From Isoetes taiwanensis (lineage: Eukaryota; Streptophyta; Lycopodiopsida; Isoetales; Isoetaceae): a stretch of 64,000 nt of DNA. A program made the position numbers and the translations under genes. Under the pieces are notes generated by a model that worked only from the letters and a program-made list of their open reading frames with translations, was not told where the DNA came from and did no database searches. The stretch is from NCBI GenBank assembly GCA_021234155.1, contig JAJEKV010000296.1:1-64000 (forward strand), in the 5' to 3' direction. This document shows, piece after piece, positions 1 to 12,092 of the stretch. Every line of letters starts with the position of its first letter. The stretch's first letter is position 1.

Positions 1-660
1 GGTGATACATGTCGTGATAGATGTGGTGATGCAAATGGCATGTGGTGAATCATGTGGTGCATTTGGTGAACCATGTGGTGAATCATGTGGTGAATCATAG
101 GTGGCATGTTGGAGCTTACGTGGCATGTTGGAGCCTAGGGTGGCATGTTTGAGCCACCTTGGCATGTTTGAGCCTAGGTGGCATATTTGAGCCACCTTGG
201 CATGCTTTGAGCCTTTACATGACCTTTGTTACATGTTTGACTTTCATTGACCAACATGTTTGGTGATGCAAATGGTGCATGTGGTGAATCATGTGGTGCA
301 TTTGGTGAATCATGTGGTGAATCATAGGTGGCATGTTGGAGCTTACGTAGCATGTTGGAGCCTAGGTGGCATGTTTGAGCCACCTTGGCATGTTGGAGCC
401 TAGGTGGCATATTTGAGCCACCTTGGCATGCTTGAGCCTTTACATGACCTTTGTTACATGTTTGACTTTCATTGACCAACATGTTTGGTGATGCAAATGG
501 TGCATGTGGTGGATCATGTGGTGCATTTGGTGAATCATGTGGTGAATCATATGTGGCATGTTGGAGCTTACGTGGCATGTTGGAGCCTAGGTGGCATGCT
601 TGAGCTGCATGTTGGAGCCTAGGTGGCATATTTGAGCCACCTTGGCATGCTTGAGCCTTT
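1..660. repeat. 225-bp tandem repeat, about three units
   Basis: The segment from GCCTTTACATGACCTTTG at about 211 recurs at about 436, giving a period near 225 bp. Each unit has a GTGGTGAATCATGTGGTG part and a part built from alternating GGCATGTTGGAGCCTAGG and GGCATGTTTGAGCC boxes. The long minus-strand reading frame across it simply repeats with the DNA, so I do not treat it as a gene. The array may continue left of the window. Confidence 0.9.
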
Positions 661-1482
661 ACATATTGAAGTCAACAATCAATTTACACTAGCTAATTAT
701 AACTAAAATTACTAAACAAGTGCCAAGCCAACATAATATGATTGGTGTCCAAAAAAGAATGGCCATTTCAGGATAGATATTTTTTTTTTTTAAGAAAATA
801 AAATTATGGTCATTACGAGGTAATTATTCGTATCATACCAAATCATTACGATTAAGATAATGGTACGAAATCCTAAAATCGTAGCCTACGAAATTAATTT
901 CACGCCAGCCTTTATAGGCTATGGTCGTGAGGGAGAAGCATCGTCCAATTCTCCCAAGCGAGAATGTCAAGCGCCGCCCCTGGCCTCTGCTTCCCCGCCT
1001 CAGCCCTTCCAAGCGCCCGGTCCTTAATTTCCTTACCTTTGCGAGCTCTTGAAGTTATGGCATAGGTTCTTGATAATTCCTTTGCATGAGCCCAAAGAAG
1101 ACCTTGAAGAAATTATCGCCGAGACCAATTCGTTTTGAAAGCCCCAGCGGCGGCGACAATACAAATGGCTCTAATTCCAGCAGCTCGAATACTCTCTTTT
1201 CTGAGCTTTAAGAGGGTGGATTCTTGATTCGATTCCTCTGACGTGGATTCTTCCAAGAGCAGGAATGATTGGAGGAAGATGAGGTCCGGAGCGAATCTGA
1301 GACAACCAATGGAAGAAGAAGACCGGACCCTTAAGAAGAAGAATTTTTTGAATTTCAAAATTGGCTAGAGAGTAAGTCGCATGCAATATCATTTTTTTGC
1401 TTTCTTTCCCATAGAGCTTTTAACTTTCTGAACTTTTCTTACGGATGAAGCTTGAAGTCCCTAAGCAGCTCATGAAGACATG
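661..1482. other. No gene recognised
   Basis: AT-rich to about 900, then mixed sequence with a GC-rich patch around 960-1030. Two overlapping minus-strand frames near 1113-1392 have no recognisable motif and look like chance. Confidence 0.5.
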
Positions 1483-1508
1483 TTTTTTTTTTTTTTTTTT
1501 TTTTTTTT
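1483..1508 (-). repeat. Poly(T) tract, probable poly(A) tail of a minus-strand retroposon
   Basis: Twenty-six consecutive T on the plus strand. The repeat-rich sequence to its right would be the body of a retroposed copy read on the minus strand. No target-site duplication could be fixed by eye, so this is inference. Confidence 0.45.
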
Positions 1509-1529
1509 GATCAAGTTCTTAAACAGCCT

Positions 1530-2090
1530 TTTGTGCCTTTGTAATTTTTAAAAGCAGATGCTATAGGCCGTAGTGCCTTTCTTTGTAATGGCCTTAGTGC
1601 CTTTCTTTGTAATGACCCATACGTGGAAATGTGTCTTAGTGCCTTTGAAATGTAATGGGTGGCCGAAGCCATATAGTGCCTATTGTAATATATGATGGCC
1701 TTGTGCCTTTTGAAAAATTTCTGGTTTTGTTTTTGTTTTAATCAATTGGTTTGTAATACCTTTTTATTATGCCTTGGTTTAATCGAGGGCCTTGTGCCTT
1801 TTGTTTAATCCAGCCTTAGTGCCTTTAATTGTAATGGCCTTGTGATGACTGTAATCCAGGCCTTGTGCCTTCTGTAATCCAGGCCTTAGTGTCTTCTTTA
1901 ATGTGGATGATGGCCTTGTGCCTTTCTGTAAATTTGTGGTTTTGTTATACCTTGTGCCTTGTGTAAATTTGTGCCTTGTGTCTTTTTCTAATTCTGTTGT
2001 ACTTACATGTTTTACCTTGGTTTTGTTATACCTTGTACTTAGATGTTTTACCTTGTAAATTGGCCTCAGTGCCCTGTCTGTATACCAGCA
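1530..2090. repeat. Degenerate GGCCTTGTGCCTTT minisatellite
   Basis: The box GGCCTTRGTGCCTTT, usually followed by a short TGTAAT stretch, recurs more than ten times at irregular 20-45 bp spacing. The minus-strand frame over 1779-2186 translates into repeated KGT and KAQG-like peptides and is a by-product of the repeat. Confidence 0.75.
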
Positions 2091-2344
2091 ATTTAAAATA
2101 CTATGAAACACCAACAATTGAAATTGATTGAAATTTGGAGAAGCACCGCCAATTCCTTCCAACAGGATGTCGAAGCGCACTAACAAAATATGGTAACCAG
2201 CTCAGCAAATAGGAAAATATGAGATGGGTGGCTCGGGTTCAAAAGAAATAGAGTTCAAAAGAAACTGAAAAGAAAAACGAAATTCCACGAAGCAAAGTTA
2301 GTGGCCTTGCAAGAATCTTTGCACAAAGCAGAGCTTAATGAATT

Positions 2345-2608
2345 TTGGCCTCATATCAATTCAGGGACCTAATTTGGGATCCATATATTGCTGTCACCAA
2401 AATCAGTCAAGATACTATCAGGAATCTGAGAGCCATTCCATTTTCTGACCGGGTCAAAAAATGGTCAATGCCCCTGGCTGATTATGGTGAAATCTGTGGT
2501 GAAAGCCGTGGTGAAAAATGTGGTGAAAAATGTGGTGATACAAACGTTGTTTTTATATTTCAAAGGGAGAAAAATACATATGGAAATCTACCATACCCGG
2601 TAGAATAG
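2345..2608 (+). other. Unrecognised 87-aa frame containing a GTGGTGAAA array
   Basis: An open frame of 87 codons with no family I recognise. Its 3-prime part (about 2487-2545) is a short run of GTGGTGAAA units, translated as repeated GE-K-C-GE. The same GTGGTG motif flanks the two transposase-like loci further right. It may be a captured exon running into such an array; support as a gene is weak. Confidence 0.2.
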
Positions 2609-2697
2609 TTCATATATCTTATGCAATGAAGTATGCAGAAAAATCAGGAAAAACTATAACCCTGAGCTGCTTTGAAGAGGTTAATGATGACATACAG

Positions 2698-3086
2698 TTA
2701 CTGGGCCTCAATCAGATCCTGCATTGTGAGATCTGTAACTCTTCTTCTTCCAAGTATGTTCAAGATTTCATCAAGTGTTTCTGCTGAATAGTTGGTGTAA
2801 TCCAGCAACACTAAAACATGAGCTTCTTGTTTCTGCTCCCACTTATGATACAGATTCATAAAGTATTGTCTCAGGTTGTTGTGTCTCCATGCATCTGGCC
2901 TGTTGAGCACTTTTTTAATGGCTGAAGCATGGATCATTTCCTGCTTTAGTTGGATGAACATATCCTCTTCCTCAAGCATGGAGAGAGCTGAGAACTCATC
3001 CTCAGAATCATACACCACCCCCAGAACCCCTGCTCGGGCCGCACCACCCATTAAGTCTCCCATTTGCATCGTGTAAACAACATCAT
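2698..3086 (-). CDS. Unrecognised exon-like reading frame (about 128 codons)
   Basis: On the minus strand an open frame runs from a good splice-acceptor-like site (pyrimidine run then CAG at 3089-3087) to a stop at 2698. The peptide has an acidic stretch (YDSEDEFSALSMLEEEDMF) and a basic, tryptophan-containing part (RPDAWRHNNLRQYF), ending DLIEAQ. I do not recognise the family. It could be the last exon of a host gene or a captured exon. No other exons were found next to it. Confidence 0.3.
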
Positions 3087-3092
3087 CTGCGT

Positions 3093-4240
3093 AAAAAAAG
3101 CATTTACTACAAAGAAAGGCAACCGCCTATCAGCGCCTTGGCTTCTAATTCTTTAAGCCCATCGGGGAATTAACCTATGTTTTAAGCCTAGAATACCGGA
3201 ATTCATGGGTCCTCAAGCTCCTCTAATATCCGCCTGCTCTGTTCCGATTTATTTGCTCCAGTATAGGTCCTACCCGCATCAGCATTTGAACTGCGAAATT
3301 GTTTGTGCTCGTGTTCTCCTTACATTTTTTACGCCGCCATTTGGATTGGGATAAGCCAATGTCTGCATGCAAAACTAGATTTATGGTTTCCCCTCAATGC
3401 TTCCTGCACAGCCACCTTTTGAATGATTGACCTTGCATTTGATGTAACAGATTTCCAATGAGTCTCATTCCATTTCATTCATCCTTAATGTAATTTTTTC
3501 AGGTGCCACTTTTCACCACATCCAATTAAACGGTGAGAGATTGAAGAGTGAAGATTTATATTAAACATATATGTAGAAAACGCATGTGATAGTTAAACAT
3601 GATCGTTCACCTTTTGTGACATTCCATGTGTTTGTTCACAAAGAATGGGATAGTAATGTGTTACCGGTAGTTTGAGGAGCCCCGTAAATATCGGATGCCA
3701 TCACTTTTAAACCATGGGTATATCCGGGTCTTTTAATGTTAAAACCACATCACAAAAAAATACATGTCGTTTCTGTGGACTTCGTGGATTTGTTTTGTGA
3801 TTTAAGACTGGTTCAAACATGTAGTTTGAACGTTACTATTCAATATAGCCTAATGGGTAATGGGTTTTTCTTGCGCAACAGGCCTATAAAGTATAATTGT
3901 GGAAGCTTGGGCCCATATGAAGAAAGGAAAGCTTTAGTCTTGTTGCCATGATCCTTTGTACCATTGGGAACCTGTCAACAATACCTGGTCTTTATTGAGA
4001 TGAGGTCTTTTTTCACACATGCAAACTTGCTCAAAACTTTGCTATATGACCAAATGGATGCTAAGGCAAAAAGAGCATAAGTAGTGTGTCTTTATGTACT
4101 TATAGCAACGGTGCCTAGAAAAAAACCTAGAGGGTGAGATAAGTTGGCGTAGTTAGCATTGGCTAAAGTTGGAAACTTGTAACTGGAATTTTGTGTTCAT
4201 TCTACTTTAGATTGTTGAGACTATGTGCATGTCTTTCAAA
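3093..4240. other. No gene recognised
   Basis: AT-rich sequence; the 71-codon plus-strand frame near 3736 has no motif and is probably chance. Confidence 0.5.
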
Positions 4241-4244
4241 TGTC

Positions 4245-4497
4245 TAAGTTTATTGTATGTTAGAACTATAGAATGCATGTTGCATTTTTTACATGTCTTG
4301 TTTCCCTTGCATTGAAGAACTTGAAAGAGGTTATTTTCATGTGTTGTGGAGGTAACTTTCTAGATTAGATTAAGTTTATTGTATGTTAGAACTATAGAAT
4401 GCATGTTGCATTTTTTACATGTCTTGTTTTTGTAAAGAACTTGAAAGAGGTTATTTTTCATGTGTTTTGGAGGTAACTTTTAGATTAGATTGACATT
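4245..4497. repeat. Direct tandem duplication, 126-bp period
   Basis: TAAGTTTATTGTATGTTAGA begins at 4245 and again at 4371, and the following about 120 bp match except for a short indel and a few substitutions. Two adjacent copies. Confidence 0.9.
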
Positions 4498-5470
4498 CTC
4501 ACTTTGTCTCTTATGGCGCTTGTCGGAATGCAGCCCTTTGAAGTTTAAAAGTTAAATCAACTATGCTTTTGTAAACAATCTCACGGAGTCTATTGCTATT
4601 GTTTTCTTCTTTTTTGTGCACACATGTTTTAAGATTGTGATAAATAGACATTATCACTTTGTCTAATATTATTGCATAGGGATGAGCATCAGAATGCACA
4701 AAATGATCCAATTCATCTCAAGAGTAGTTTGAACTAAGGGCTTTTATACAACTTGCTTATGCTCCTAGCAACAAAGGCGGGTAAAACATTATGAGGAACT
4801 AAGTACTAAGATCGTCCAAGAATGACAGAAGGAACTACAATCCTTCTTTTCAATTTTTTTTTCCAAATGTCAGCATCTAGGACAGACTCCATGATGATCT
4901 GCTAGCATAAAAATAAAAATAAGAACTTCACCTTCTTGAAGATCCAAGCAGGAAGCAAAGAGAAAGCAGAAACAACTACAATTAGTTCCACGCTATTTTT
5001 ATTTCGTTTCTTTAAGTTTGAATATGCACTTTCTGAGGTGTGTATTTTGCATTGGACATTTAGCAAAATAAATGATAAAAGCAAACACCAAATTCTTTGA
5101 GACATCTGGGGCAACAAATGTGTAATCCAATGTGAATATGCCCCTTCCAACAGGTGCTTAAAGGCTTTGAAGAGGATCTGGAAATTGCTCTGTTGCAAGG
5201 CTGGATACAAATTCTCGATTAGTTATAGTTCAATCAAATGAGAAACCATCACATATGGTTCTAAATGTTTGGAGCAAAGGGCTTGCTATCTAGATCAACA
5301 GTACACATTTTGAGGATAGAATTCAAGAGTAGCATAGGAATACAGTCTTGGGTTGTTTTCACCACCTATAAAATACATATAAGTCAGGATCTTATTAAAT
5401 GTGATGCAAAAACATTTTAAAGCTCACCGCTTGGAACATCCTGATGGAAGTAATAACTGCTGCTGCTGGT
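4498..5470. other. No gene recognised
   Basis: AT-rich sequence with short unsupported frames on the minus strand. No motif, repeat or RNA gene seen. Confidence 0.5.
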
Positions 5471-5473
5471 GTT

Positions 5474-5791
5474 CTATCTCCACAACCATATCCAAGACCA
5501 TATCCAGGCACATTTCAGAATGCTTTTAGAACGTCTGCGTCTGGATTGAGCAGCCTTGTAAACATCAGCAGTCTCTTTATTCTGCATTAGTGTGTGATAT
5601 GCATCAATGCCTGCTTTGATTTTAAAGAACAAAAGAAACCTAAGTCTAAATAACCTGAGCCACATCCAATGCATCCCATTTTTCCCTATACTGGAAGTGT
5701 TAAACACAGTCGCCAACATTGCGACCACCACCATATGGTTCCACCTGATGAAGTACTCCAGATCAAATACTCCAGATTGTGCAAATTCCAT
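5474..5791 (-). pseudogene. Unassigned gene fragment, possibly Helitron-captured
   Basis: A 105-codon minus-strand frame with a hydrophobic first half and a basic end (QSRRRRSKS). I do not recognise it. It lies downstream, in the same orientation, of the mannanase exons at 6100-6400 and may be another exon or intron of a captured gene. Low confidence that it was ever protein-coding. Confidence 0.25.
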
Positions 5792-6099
5792 GAAAGATCA
5801 AATGGACGCTCTAAGAACTCAGATGCAAAGTGGAATTTAATCTGACTTCCTTCTAAGAAACATATTAAATTAATGCAAGCAGACCCTACAGTTTACATAC
5901 GCATAAGCTATCTGGTCAAAAGCATATAACTTAGAATGAGATAAACAGAGTTCAATCTAGAACCAAAAGAACAATAGAAAATCATAGCAAAAACTGAGGT
6001 TTAAAGCCGGCTATGGCAATTCCGATGCTGGGCAGCATAAATATATCCACATTAACAGATGCACAAAAAATCAAATCCAAGGAAAAGCTGCATACTTAC

Positions 6100-6402
6100 C
6101 ACTCAGATCTGCTACCCAAGTTGCGGTAATTGATAACGAAAATAAGGATGAGCTTGATGCCATTGTTAGAAGCTTTATAAACCACGAAATCCAAGCCCTG
6201 TACAACATCAAATCCAAGTTACCTAAGTTAGTAAAATATTCCGAAAGTGCAAACCTGTTACTCCTTTTTGTTTCTGGATGCAGAAAACAGACCTGCATGA
6301 CTCGTTCATCAGACTCCCAAGCAACTCTTCGTAGCATATACCCTCCATCTTTGAAGGCCCACGTCCTTGCCGCATTCAACCCAATGCCTTCAACATGTTT
6401 CA
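6100..6402 (-). pseudogene. Endo-1,4-beta-mannanase (GH5) fragment, two exons
   Basis: Two adjacent minus-strand pieces match plant GH5 mannan endo-1,4-beta-mannosidases, which cleave mannan backbones in cell walls. The upstream piece (about 6402-6293) reads GLNAARTWAFKDGGY then a degenerate DERV-Q and ends at a CAG/GTCTGT donor. The downstream piece (6197-6100) starts after a TACAG acceptor, reads GLDFVVYKASNNGIKLILIF and NYRNLG, and ends at a GTAAGT donor. In the family these pieces are consecutive. The N-terminal part and the catalytic glutamates of the barrel are not nearby, so this is a fragment. Retained introns argue for DNA-level capture rather than retroposition, and it lies on the same strand as the Helitron end at 7276. 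Confidence 0.7.
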
Positions 6403-6617
6403 TAAATCACCATAATCTGAAGCTTGCTGTAAATGGAATGAGGCAACGACAACCACAACCGCCAAGCAGAAGGAGTTGTTCCGGCAGATCTGATCACCCA
6501 CAACCGTTTTGCATTCTAAAAGCAGCAGGGAGTTCGATAGCTGCGGGCAGGGAGTATTAGCATATGAACGTAGCATAGTGTTAAACCATTCTACAACTGC
6601 CATAATTTAAGATATAC

Positions 6618-6801
6618 CTTGTAAAGCAAAGCATTCCTCCTCTGTTGCATCCGCAAGGGTTACAATCTGGTTGGGGTTATCAGCTTCAGCTATAGCATAG
6701 TGCTTTGAAAACATTGATTCTTCTGCTACTACAGATGCATCAACCCCAACCCCACTCTTTCCCTGTGAGAAAGGGGCACTTGCGATAAAGCCATGTCCCA
6801 T
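6618..6801 (-). pseudogene. Unrecognised exon-like fragment upstream of the mannanase pieces
   Basis: A minus-strand frame beginning MGHGFIASAPFSQGK and ending TEEECFALQ just before a GTATATC donor at 6617-6611. The family is not recognised. Same strand as the mannanase exons, so it may be a second captured gene. Confidence 0.3.
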
Positions 6802-7186
6802 GCATCAGATCAGACGTATCTCAAAGCCATTCCTTCTTAAAGCTCGAAGAATGTCTTTGTGAATCCTCATTAAGGTCTGCCATAATGTGCCTATGAACCA
6901 ATTGGGATCTAGAACAAAATTCTCATCTGCGAAATAATTGAATGAAAAATCCCTCTCTTTTTCAGAAGTTAGATGCGTTATAGAACCTGTGAAAATCCAA
7001 ATACAGATGGAACATCACTCCGTACCATCAGCCGTCTGTTCAACCATCTATTCTTCATCAGCCATCTGTTCAATGGCGGCCATAACCATAGAACCACAGC
7101 TCGTGCAAGCTTGGGTAGGCTGCCGGATCCTCCCCCGACCCTAGCTAGCGAAACTATACTTTCGGCATTTTAGCTTTTTAAGTTTC

Positions 7187-7276
7187 AACCGTCCGATAAA
7201 TAGATAGCAATATCCTAGCCGTCCAAATTAGGGCGAGATTCAAGACGGACATACACTAAAATTTTATTATATAGGA
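7187..7276 (-). mobile_element. Helitron 5-prime end
   Basis: Read on the minus strand, the segment begins TCCTATATAATAAAATTTTA after a host A and continues GTGTATGTC, closely matching the start of the Helitron ending at 36213 (TCTTATATTATAAAATTTTA). It shares the CCGTCCGAT/ACGGAC motifs found inside the third Helitron end at 38065. The element would extend left, over the gene fragments at 5474-6801. I could not find its CTRR 3-prime end, so its length is unknown. Confidence 0.6.
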
Positions 7277-8259
7277 TGATGATTACATAAGGTTACATTT
7301 CAGATTACAAGCCAGGATTTCTATTAAACATTTGATTGCATGAGCAACAAAATTTTTTTATATACACTTGCTTTCATTCCTCATAAGGCGTCTATCAAAA
7401 ATAGATCAGGTCCGGCTCCTCCTCGTCATCTTCTATGACCACCGGATCATGGCCACCGGTCAGCTTGCCCGACCCTATATCATCCCATTCGAGGGAAAGC
7501 AAAAACCATAATGGTGCAAAGTGTTACCAAACGTAATAGCAGCTTCTCCATGTGCATCCCGCAAGCCCTTGTGATGATAGAACATATCCTGGAAGTGAAG
7601 GAATTGTTCCTCTCAGTAAACAACCTATCATAACAAAAGCGTAACCCGTCTAGCGTAAAGGCTTGGTAGCCACAAGCGAAAGGGTTTCAACCTTTGCGCA
7701 TCCCGGTCAATAGTAGGAGGAATAGGCCAAAGATGCCTGGTGTGTAAAAAATTTCAGTGGGAAGCAGAAAAGTTGAGAGATGGGAGGTTTGGTGTACAAT
7801 TCATCCTCCGTGAGAGTTTTCAACATTGTCGCGGGTCATATTCTCATCCGGTGAATAGAAATTTCTGTTGCACGAGAATGTCCATCCATTCTGCATGGGT
7901 GAAAATCGACAACACGCCTAGGTATCATGGGCTCTTCTTCTCCGTGACATTGTCCCATTCGGAGTGCCATTGTTTTCTGGGATCCAAGAGGTGAAGTTGG
8001 CCATGTTCCGAAGTAGTCAGAAACTCAGAATCAGAACTATGAAACTTCGGTCGGAGTAAGAAGAATGGCACCTGGGCCTTTTTGGGTTGCCCGATGTCAT
8101 TAATTTTACCATCCCATAATGATTTTGCCCGAGGTACCTACATTTACCCAAAGGATGATGAGAGGAATTGATGGGACCGAGAATTTAAGGAAAAAGAAAG
8201 CATTTCATGGAAAAAGCCGTTTCGTAAGGAAGGATCTGCCTCGGGGAAGAGACAGAAAA
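7277..8259. other. No gene recognised
   Basis: Contains an 84-codon plus-strand frame at 7740 without recognisable motif. No repeat family identified. Confidence 0.45.
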
Positions 8260-8302
8260 GTGAAACACGTGGTGAGACATGTGGTGACACATGTGGTGAA
8301 AT
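8260..8302. repeat. Short GTGGTG array
   Basis: Four imperfect units of the type CACGTGGTGAGACATGTGG. Similar short arrays occur at 2487-2545 and within 1-660, and longer ones beside both transposase-like loci. Confidence 0.6.
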
Positions 8303-9452
8303 TTATGGCTAATTTTCCAAAAAAATAAACTTTACATGGCCCTCACTCTAGATTCAATTCTCTTCTTCGCTCCTTCACAATTTCACGCTCCTTCCTCACT
8401 GCTCAAAGGGATGCTTTTTACTCTCACGCAGTTAAGTGCATTCCATCTCGATCCCAAGATCCTCCGTCAAAAGATATGAACCACTTCAGCTACTTTGCTC
8501 CCAAACTGGGATACACTCTCTCTGGATCAAAGAGGATCTCGAACTCTGCCAAGATTGGATGCTAATGGTGTAGTACCAGTTCCTCTATTTCCGAGACCAG
8601 CTGGGCCGAGCATCGCGGACGAGCAATTTGCCTCAGATTTTGAATACCAACAATCCAGAGTCCCCACAAACATACAACTATTCGAGATTACATGAGGAAC
8701 CTTAGCGAGACATTGGAACTTCCGTGAGAACCCGCAGAATATAGATTGTTCCTGTATGCAGATTGGTACACTATATTCAATACACTCATGACATGTGGAC
8801 AGCACAAGTTAGGGGCATCATAGATATAGATATAATTGATATCCCTGATGATGAACTAGAATGGCTATAGAATTCTGCAGAGGCACATATCTTATGCATC
8901 AAATATGGTGGTTCATGGAAAGCAACAACAGCAGAATGACAGATCAGCAGTTTGAGTACTACAAGGAATGCTATTATCATCACAGGTGCCTGGCAGATGC
9001 ATATAGCACTTTGATAATTTTGATGTCCACTACCAATGCAGACAGCTGATTCGAAAGCTAAACCGAGAAAGGCAACACTCTTATACTTCAGCCTAATTTC
9101 CGAGCTCACCATGAATTCCTAAACACCTACACTCTTCTACATCATTGACTTGCACCTCTCCCTTTTTTGACAAGAAACAGATCTGCATATAATTTCTGCA
9201 TCTTATTAACATCTACATCTTTTTCGCAGAATTGGTCGCTCTTTCTGTTCTAAAAGATAACACATATCACAACTACTACTGTTATTATAAAACATTGCTA
9301 TGTGCTTTCAACAACACCTACTTCATTTGTATTTATTTGCATGCTTTATCATGAGTAGCCTACCTATAAAGGGTCACTCACTATGTTGTACCTTTTTCTA
9401 TAATTAATGAAAAAAACCCCATTCACTAAAAAAAAAAAAAAAAAAAAAAAAA
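8303..9452 (+). other. Possible retroposed sequence ending in poly(A)
   Basis: No intact gene. Two short plus-strand frames (8495-8695 and 8861-9049) share one phase but are separated by several stops. The stretch ends in 25 consecutive A at 9428-9452, as expected for a plus-strand retroposon or processed pseudogene. The parent gene is not recognised. Confidence 0.3.
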
Positions 9453-9643
9453 TACAATTGAGCATGGAATTGAGTTTCTTATATTATTCCCAAACAAGGC
9501 AAGACACAACAACATATATTCGAATTTCGAATCATTTCCTAACCTCAGAAGAATGTGTTCAACTATTCTTCATCGGACATGCTATCTTCATCGGATAAAA
9601 CCTCGGGCAAGTTTTCTAGAATCTTTTCCTCATCTCGCTTGGT

Positions 9644-10640
9644 CTAGCTCAGAACGATTCGAGCACCTTTCTTGATCTCACTGATGGGAACTCGAATAGC
9701 ACAAATTTGAGTAGAGAATACAAGTGACTTTGGCTCGTTTGTCAACAACTCATACATCACCTTTGACCGAGGCTTCTTTCTATAGTAAATGCCCTCCACA
9801 ACGGTTTCACCTCTCATAAACAAGTTTCCGTTCTGCTTGATCATTTTCAACTTCAAATTTTGGCTTGGTGCATAGCAACATCCAAAATACAGAATCCTCC
9901 TCATTCCCTTTAGGTGCAGCAACTGCAAAGCTGTCTCCTTCTCTAAGTGCTTCTGCAAGTACATTTGCCAAGGTTGAGTATAGTGGCCTGGTAGACTTGC
10001 GGGTCTCTTCCACATCCACATGAACATTGGAGGATGGTTCAACGACTACAAGGTTCCATTCATCTACATACAATTTGTTCTCACACATGTCCCATTTTCC
10101 ATCCAAACAATTGCTGCAAAAACATGATAGCTTTCTGGTATGTAGCTGTGTTGGATTTCCTGTGCTGAATCCATGGATTGAATGAATTTGCTTGGTTTCT
10201 GGAATTGTCTCTGCACCCCAAGCCTTTTTCCTGTTGATATCCTCAGGTTTTATTTCCTTAAGTATCTTGAACTTTTCTTCCATTTTGGGTCCACTTTCGG
10301 ATGTACCACATTGAAATTGTTTCTCGCAATTTTCACCACATCATGGGCATTATCTAGTTTAATGTCGATGTTTAAGTCAGAGACCTCGTGATCCATCTTT
10401 TCAATCGTTGCCTTCCTATCATGTTCACCTTTTCCATGGTTTGATCCAAAGAAGTTCCACATCATGTTGACCTCAGATCACAACCGCACCTTCCAACAAA
10501 ATAAAATGATCCGGCTGCTTTGAATTGTGATGCAAAGCACCATCCGAAAAATACATAGTGCTGTTGGGGGACATTGCCTTTCGCTTTAAGTACTCAAAAT
10601 GTTTCATAAAAGAATGTTGAACAAAAGTGTGTCATGTTCC
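9644..10640 (-). pseudogene. Transposase-like pseudogene, copy 1 (RNase H-like, family unassigned)
   Basis: Broken minus-strand frames match, in order, the protein encoded at 20.3-21.8 kb. From 10640 leftward: a degenerate SDG...SQFK region; MMWNFFGSNHGKGEHD (frame ending 10250); NAHDVV and the Lys/Trp-rich linker; then, one frame over, EDINRKKAWGAE (frame 10283-9807); a C-x2-C segment CFCSNCLDGKWDMCENK; and a C-terminal part ending KKGARIVLS at 9644. The SDG-x(3)-QFK ... WNFF-S-HGKG-HDG pattern occurs in uncharacterised RNase H-like proteins of plants and animals, which I take to be transposases; this is from memory. At least three frame changes make it non-functional. A GTG/CAC minisatellite lies on its 5-prime side. 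Confidence 0.55.
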
Positions 10641-11497
10641 TATCATCCGACACATAGTAGTGTATTTCCTTCTCAATGATGTCAATGCGTGGATCAACCC
10701 GATAGGTTATTTGAACAAATATAGTTATCCGTTGTTGACCGGGCCCGCATGGTGAACTTCATTCTCGCCTCCTTAAAAGTATAATTCTCTGCTAAGTCAA
10801 CCCACGGATAGGTAAGCATCTCCAGGCAAGTTATCAAGGAGTTCTTTTAGATCGGCCTTGGCACGCCTTTGCCACTTATACGAAGTTGTGTAAAGGAAAT
10901 TTTGGAAGCTTCTCCAACATTTTGTTCACCAAATGGAAGACTTGGGTTTCATTGTGTTGGTGAACGAGCTTAGACTTCTTGCTGCCATCTCTCGAATACT
11001 GATTTTTTCATAGTCTAGGTATTCCCACTTCACCATGCCACTATCACTAGATTGTTCATGTGGGCAGATAGGGAACTTCTTAATCCCACACTCTTTACAC
11101 TCACCCAGAATGCATTCCCTCTTATGGTAAGGTTGGAAGCTAGTTTTCTCACATAAGATTCCCCGCCACGGACTTTTGTGCTACTTATTTTGTATTGGGA
11201 CGCCCAGCATTCACCATATATATCCGACTCAAGAAGCCGACAAAGTGCAGTGCAGCTTTTTTGGGTGCTTAGTTCTCATACTATTGAAGCCATCTATTAG
11301 CATCTGCATTCTAACATGGTATATACAACATCAACTATTGAAGTCCTTTAATTTTACAACAAACCATGGTTTCGACTTTTCAAACATCCTCCTGTTTGAT
11401 CATAACACTAGGATGTTCCGTCTTGAATTTCTGAACAATTGTAACTGCAAGGAAGATAACAAGGTGATCAAAGATATTTATTGCACACTACATTTTC

Positions 11498-12092
11498 CAC
11501 CACACTAGGCACCACATAGCATATATTACGGACATTCATCTTACACCTCGCTATTCACCACACTAGGCACCACAAAGCATATAATACATAATTTATTGTA
11601 CACCATATTTTTCACCACACTAGGCACCACATAGCATATATTACGCATATTCATCATACACCCTGTTATTCACCACACTAGGCACCACAAAGCATACAAT
11701 ACATAATTTATTGCACACCATATTTTTCACCACACTAGGCACCACATAGCATATATTACAAAGATTTATTTTACACCATATTTTTCACCACACTAGGCAC
11801 CACATAGAATATATTCAAAGATTTATTTTACACCATGTTATTCACCACACTAGGCACCACATAGCATATATTACAAAGATTTATTTTACACCATGTTATT
11901 CACCACACTAGGCACCACAAAGCGTATATTTATAGCATTTATTTTCCACCATATTTTTCACCACACTAGGCACCACATGGCATATATTACATCATGTAAT
12001 TTACACCATGTTATTCACCACACTAGGCACCACAAAGCATATATTTACAAAGATTTATTTTACACCACGTGCCTCACCACACTAGGCAAAGA
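11498..12092. repeat. Minisatellite of about 58 bp with CACCACACTAGGCACCAC core
   Basis: The core CACCACACTAGGCACCAC recurs about eleven times from 11498 to 12092 at 54-60 bp spacing, separated by AT-rich linkers of the type ATAGCATATATTACAAAGAT. The plus-strand frame at 11893-12117 is a by-product. The array lies 5-prime of the minus-strand transposase remnant; on that strand its core is GTG-rich. Confidence 0.95.

Noticed and set aside
174-629. A 151-codon minus-strand frame
   Set aside because: It spans the 225-bp tandem repeat, whose unit length is a multiple of three, so the frame stays open by repetition.
1779-2186. A 135-codon minus-strand frame
   Set aside because: It consists of the GGCCTTGTGCCTTT minisatellite and has no domain.
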